Source: AC-69 sp044867345
GTDB taxonomy: Bacteria > Actinomycetota > UBA4738 > HRBIN12
Assembly: GCA_044867345.1 (NCBI GenBank)
Contig: JBIOUU010000132.1
Location: forward strand, 1 to 9,695
DNA: 9,695 nucleotides
Reading direction: 5' to 3'
Positions within the stretch are counted from its first letter, which is position 1; the number at the start of each line of letters is the position of its first letter. The position numbers and the translations under genes were made by a program. Below the pieces are notes generated by a model. It did no database searches, was not told the DNA's origin, and saw nothing but the letters and a program-made list of their open reading frames with translations. Positions 7,576 through 9,695 of the stretch are shown one piece after another.

Positions 7576-7620
7576 TTCATCGACGTACATCTATGGAACC
7601 TTAGGGTAGGTATCGATGAA
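7576..7620 (-). promoter_or_regulatory. Inverted repeat flanking the ars -10 box, candidate ArsR operator
   Basis: A perfect 8-bp inverted repeat, TTCATCGA (7576-7583) and TCGATGAA (7613-7620), has 29 bp between its arms and brackets the -10 box. One arm directly abuts the -35 hexamer; the other lies near the predicted transcript start. ArsR-family proteins bind imperfect dyads around such promoters. The spacing is long for a single dimer, so it may be two sites or a chance pairing; the near-palindrome AACCTTAGGGT at 7597-7607 over the -10 box is an alternative operator. Confidence 0.45.
7595..7609 (-). repeat. Short sequence shared with the glmS leader, over the ars -10 box
   Basis: Plus-strand GGAACCTTAGGGTAG. 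It overlaps the -10 hexamer and matches 4582-4597 in front of glmS apart from its centre (T here, AG there). Its placement over the -10 box is where a repressor operator would be expected. Confidence 0.4.
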
Positions 7621-7626
7621 TGTCAA
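7598..7626 (-). promoter_or_regulatory. sigma70-like promoter of arsRMC
   Basis: On the minus strand TTGACA (7626-7621) is followed by a 17-nt spacer and TAAGGT (7603-7598). The -35 box is a perfect consensus and the -10 box fits TAnnnT. The predicted start is near 7591, giving a leader of about 32 nt to the arsR ATG at 7559. This is the clearest promoter in the window. Confidence 0.8.
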
Positions 7627-7673
7627 TGCCTTCCCGCCAAGGCTCCGGCCGGCGAGTGACAGAATGTGGCGAC

Positions 7674-7907
7674 GTGAGCACGAACTCCGACGACCTGGTG
7701 CAGGTCTACGCCACGGGAAGTGTCACCGACGGTTACCTGGTGAAGGGCCGTCTGGAGGCCGAAGGCATCCCCGTGCTGATGAAGGGCGAAGGGGAGGGTC
7801 CGTACCGGGTCGGCCCGGCATACCTGTGGGTTCCGGGCAGCCTCGAGGTCCAGGCCAGGCTGATCCTGGAGTCGCTCGGACCCACCGCGGAGGGCTCGGA
7901 CCGGTAA
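7674..7907 (+). CDS. DUF2007-family small protein (putative signal-transducing domain)
   Basis: A 77-residue protein whose body (LVQVYATGSV, LVKGRLEAEGIPVLMKGE, then AYLWVPGSLEVQARLIL) matches the pattern of the DUF2007 family: a small PII-like fold with no firmly established function. No membrane segment or signal peptide is seen. It is the only plus-strand gene, divergent from arsR across 114 bp and convergent with rpsI, whose stop codon lies only 15 nt away. The GTG at 7674 is chosen because homology starts soon after it. There is no Shine-Dalgarno sequence, but CAGAAT at 7660-7665 could be a weak -10 box giving an almost leaderless transcript. In-frame alternatives are GTG at 7656 and ATG at 7620 (95 residues, with AGGGTAGG about 9 nt upstream). 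The gene is probably real; its exact start is uncertain. Confidence 0.75.
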   Translation: MSTNSDDLVQVYATGSVTDGYLVKGRLEAEGIPVLMKGEGEGPYRVGPAYLWVPGSLEVQARLILESLGPTAEGSDR

Positions 7908-7922
7908 GGAGCTCGGAGAAGG

Positions 7923-8306
7923 CTAGCGCTTGGAGTACTGCGGAGCCTTACGGGCCTTCTTCAGGCCGTACTTCCTCCGCTCCTTCTCGCGCGGATCACG
8001 CGTGAGGAACCCCTCCTTCTTCAGCAGGGGCCGGAGCTCGGGGTCGAGGTCGATGAGGGCACGGGCGATCCCCAGGCGCAGCGCCCCTGCCTGCCCGGAG
8101 ACGCCCCCCCCTTCGATCCGGGCCAGGACATCGAGATCCTTGTCCTTGCCGGCCAGGCGAAGCGGCGAGGAGACGATCATCCGGTGGGCCCGGGTGGGGA
8201 AGAACTCGTCGAGGCTCCGGCCGTTCACCTGGTAGCTGCCGGTTCCTTCCACCAGGCGAACCCTGGCCACGGCCTCCTTGCGACGTCCCGTCGCGATCTG
8301 CGCCAC
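7923..8306 (-). CDS. rpsI: 30S ribosomal protein S9
   Basis: A small-subunit protein whose basic C-terminal tail reaches the P site. The 127 residues match the usual length of about 130. Diagnostic segments are ATGRRKEAVARVRL near the N-terminus, YQVNGRSLDEFF, GGGVSGQAGALRLGIARAL in the middle and the C-terminus RDPREKERRKYGLKKARKAPQYSKR, ending in the conserved SKR. The start is GTG at 8306, directly after the rplM stop codon (TAG-GTG) with no gap. In most actinobacteria glmM follows; here a convergent DUF2007 gene and the ars module come between. No terminator hairpin is evident in the 15 nt after the stop. Confidence 0.98.
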   Translation of the reverse strand: MAQIATGRRKEAVARVRLVEGTGSYQVNGRSLDEFFPTRAHRMIVSSPLRLAGKDKDLDVLARIEGGGVSGQAGALRLGIARALIDLDPELRPLLKKEGFLTRDPREKERRKYGLKKARKAPQYSKR

Positions 8307-9053
8307 CTACTCCTCCTTCTTCTTCCGGCGGACCGGAGACTTCTTGGCCGGGGACTTCCTCGCAGCGGCCTTGGCCCTCGAGGAGGTAGTGCCGGTGGCA
8401 CGCTTGGTCGTCGTCGCCTTGGCGGTCGTTCTCTTGGCCCCCGCTACCTTCGCGGTCGTGGCCTTCGCCGTCGTCTTTGCCCCGGTCCGCTTGGCCGCCG
8501 TGCGCTTGGCGGCCGGGGCAGCGGGCGCGGGCTTGGCCGCAGGTCGCTTGGCGGGCGCCTTCGGTCGAGGACCGATCGGAGCCGCCGGTTCGGGCTTCGG
8601 CAAGCCACTCCATTTCGGGACCTCGCCCAGCGAGAGCGGCTGGGGGCTCTGGGCCCGGTGCGGGTGCTCCGGCCCCGCATAGACCTTCAGCTTGCCTGCC
8701 ATGGCCCGGCCCAGGCTGTTCTTGGGAAGCATTCCTCGAACCGCCTTCTCCACGGCGAACGCCGGCCTGGTGGCCAGGAGCCGCGTGTACGTGGTCTCGG
8801 TAAGCCCGCCCGGGTATCCCGAGTGGCGCCGCGCAAGCTTCTTCTCTTCCTTGCCGCCGGTCAGCCGGACGCCTGAGGCGTTCACCACGACGACGTGATC
8901 GCCCGTGTCCATGTGGGGAGCGAAGATGGGCTTGTGCTTACCGCGGAGGATGGCCGCCACCTCGGACGCCAGGCGGCCCAGCACGGCACCGCTGGCATCG
9001 ATCAGGTACCAGCGGCGTTCGATGTCGCGCGGCCTCGGCGAGTAGGTCTTCAT
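8307..9053 (-). CDS. rplM: 50S ribosomal protein L13 with long basic C-terminal extension
   Basis: Early-assembly large-subunit protein. Residues 1 to about 145 are ordinary L13: KTYSPRPRDIERRWYLIDA, LGRLASEVAAILRGKHKP, HMDTGDHVVVVNA, RHSGYPGGL, VRGMLPKNSLGRAM and KLKVYAGPEHPH. Bacterial L13 normally stops near residue 142-150, but this protein runs to 248. The extra 98 residues begin Pro-rich, turn into AAK/TAK-like repeats and end very basic (KSPAKKSPVRRKKK) before a terminal EE. The frame is intact and leads exactly to the rpsI start, so a sequencing frameshift is unlikely. The start ATG at 9053 lies 38 nt after truA and has no clear Shine-Dalgarno sequence. A promoter is visible just upstream. 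Confidence 0.97.
   Translation of the reverse strand: MKTYSPRPRDIERRWYLIDASGAVLGRLASEVAAILRGKHKPIFAPHMDTGDHVVVVNASGVRLTGGKEEKKLARRHSGYPGGLTETTYTRLLATRPAFAVEKAVRGMLPKNSLGRAMAGKLKVYAGPEHPHRAQSPQPLSLGEVPKWSGLPKPEPAAPIGPRPKAPAKRPAAKPAPAAPAAKRTAAKRTGAKTTAKATTAKVAGAKRTTAKATTTKRATGTTSSRAKAAARKSPAKKSPVRRKKKEE
8310..8603 (-). other. Low-complexity Lys/Ala/Thr/Pro tail of L13 (residues 151-248)
   Basis: The DNA repeats GCCAAG-like (Ala-Lys) units. Residues 151-181 are rich in Pro and Ala, and 181-230 are built from AKR, AAK, TAK and TTK units. The end holds SPAK and SPVR, which resemble the SPKK motifs of eukaryotic histone H1. Apart from Glu155 and the last two Glu residues there are no acidic residues. 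It should be disordered and strongly positive, so likely nucleic-acid binding. Comparable tails occur on actinobacterial HU (HupB), which is family knowledge; the function here is inferred. Confidence 0.85.
8312..8318 (-). promoter_or_regulatory. rpsI ribosome binding site encoded by the end of the L13 tail
   Basis: The last sense codons of rplM (AAG GAG GAG) give AAGGAGG, 5 nt before the rpsI GTG. The terminal Lys-Glu-Glu of L13 therefore doubles as a near-perfect Shine-Dalgarno sequence and fits translational coupling of L13 and S9. Confidence 0.85.
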
Positions 9054-9088
9054 ACGTGAGAAGGTCGGCCCGGACGAGCCGACGCCCC

Positions 9089-9118
9089 ATGCTACCTGCG
9101 CCTTTGCGCCTCCGTCAA
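9089..9118 (-). promoter_or_regulatory. Candidate sigma70-like promoter of rplM-rpsI overlapping the truA end
   Basis: On the minus strand TTGACG (9118-9113), an 18-nt spacer and TAGCAT (9094-9089). The -10 box overlaps the truA stop codon. The predicted start near 9082 leaves a leader of about 29 nt to the rplM ATG. It would let the ribosomal genes be transcribed independently of truA. Confidence 0.6.
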
Positions 9119-9695
9119 AGGTCTCCCCGCTTGTCGCCTGCCAGGCCTTCGGGCTGACCCTCGGCGCCGGCCGTACGTGACGCGTTCGAGAGTTAGGCCG
9201 TGGGCCGGCGCCATCTGGGCGGCCGCGGCGCGGTTGCGGGCGGCCAGGATGGTCCGCATCTTCTCCGGCTCGATCCGCCCCTCGCCCACCGCCACAAGAG
9301 TGCCCACCAGGCTCCGGACCATCTGATGCAGGAACGCGTTAGCCCTGGCCGTGACCTCGACGAAGTCGCCCGAACGGGAGACGGAGAGCCGCTGCAGGTT
9401 CCGGACGGTGCCCGATCCGTCCCCAGGCACCCGGCAGAAGGAGGCGAAGTCATGCTCGCCCAGGAGCTCGCGGGCCGCTGCCCGCATCCGCGCGAGCGAC
9501 AGCTCGCCGGGCCGGTGCCACACGAAGCGCGCGGTGAACGGGTCTGGGAAGGGCCCGGTCTCGATCCGATAGCGATACTCTCGGGCCGTCGCGCTGTGGC
9601 GGGCGTGGAAACCTTCCGGCGCGAGGCGAGCGTTGGTGACGACGACCTCCGGAGCCAGGAGAGCGTTCAGTCCCGGTTGCAGGCGGCCGACGTCG
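9092..9695 (-). CDS. truA: tRNA pseudouridine(38-40) synthase, N-terminus cut off by window edge
   Basis: Isomerises uridines 38-40 in the anticodon arm of tRNAs. The 200 residues in the window begin in frame at 9694 with DVGRLQPGLNALLAPEVVV and continue with GFHARHSATAREYRYRI, FASFCRVPGDGSGTVRNL, FLHQMVRSLVGTLVAVGEG and APAHGLTLERVTYG, which are all TruA landmarks. The N-terminal part with the catalytic Asp (about 60-70 residues of a roughly 260-residue family) lies off the right edge. After the usual family end (LTLERVTY) the protein carries about 26 extra residues with 11 Arg, ending QRRR. The stop is 38 nt before rplM. In many actinobacteria truA likewise lies just upstream of rplM. Confidence 0.94.
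   Translation of the reverse strand, partial: DVGRLQPGLNALLAPEVVVTNARLAPEGFHARHSATAREYRYRIETGPFPDPFTARFVWHRPGELSLARMRAAARELLGEHDFASFCRVPGDGSGTVRNLQRLSVSRSGDFVEVTARANAFLHQMVRSLVGTLVAVGEGRIEPEKMRTILAARNRAAAAQMAPAHGLTLERVTYGRRRGSARRPGRRQAGRPLTEAQRRR

Noticed and set aside
7204..7590. Open frame upstream of arsM starting at ATG 7590, suggesting a fusion protein
   Set aside because: This frame runs through arsR in a different phase and has no motifs; arsM has its own strong ribosome binding site and ATG at 7203.
8278..8682. Plus-strand ORF of 134 residues rich in Leu, Ala and Val that looks like a membrane protein
   Set aside because: It is the antisense of the Lys/Ala-rich L13 tail: reversed Ala-Lys codons read as Leu/Ala/Val. 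It has no start context and no family resemblance.
1..9695. CRISPR array, transposon ends, toxin-antitoxin or defence system
   Set aside because: No regular repeats with spacers, transposase, recombinase or nuclease motifs are visible; nearly all the DNA is taken up by recognisable housekeeping and arsenic genes.

Overview
The window is GC-rich, gene-dense DNA with almost no intergenic space. Gene content and order (truA, rplM, rpsI, glmM, glmS, acpS, nnr, alr) match the block found in Actinomycetota such as Mycobacterium and Streptomyces, so the source is most likely an actinobacterium, perhaps an uncultured or deep-branching one. This placement rests on synteny and protein motifs, not on a database search.

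Every gene but one lies on the minus strand, so transcription runs from high to low coordinates. From the right edge: the C-terminal part of truA (tRNA pseudouridine synthase A, cut by the window edge), rplM (ribosomal protein L13 with an unusual ~98-residue Lys/Ala/Thr/Pro tail) and rpsI (S9), which abuts rplM. A good sigma70-like promoter for rplM-rpsI overlaps the end of truA. A short plus-strand gene for a DUF2007 protein then converges on rpsI. Divergent from it, behind its own consensus-like promoter, is an arsenic module: arsR (repressor), arsM (arsenite methyltransferase) and arsC (LMW-phosphatase-type arsenate reductase). Only 35 nt after arsC comes glmM, then glmS, acpS, nnr (bifunctional NAD(P)HX repair enzyme) and the start of alr (alanine racemase, cut by the left edge).

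The genes form three working groups: translation (truA, rplM, rpsI); arsenic handling (arsenate to arsenite by ArsC, arsenite to methylated arsenicals by ArsM, controlled by ArsR, with no efflux pump gene in view); and envelope precursor supply plus housekeeping (GlmS and GlmM toward UDP-GlcNAc, Alr for D-alanine, AcpS for acyl-carrier-protein activation, Nnr for repair of damaged NAD(P)H).

The most interesting points are the arsenic/DUF2007 segment sitting inside the usually contiguous rplM-rpsI-glmM block, the possibility that the cell-wall genes are read from the ars promoter, the histone-H1-like tail on L13, and a 15-16 bp sequence shared by the ars promoter and the glmS leader. I found no CRISPR array, transposase, tRNA, rRNA or riboswitch, and nothing that clearly forms a wholly new system.
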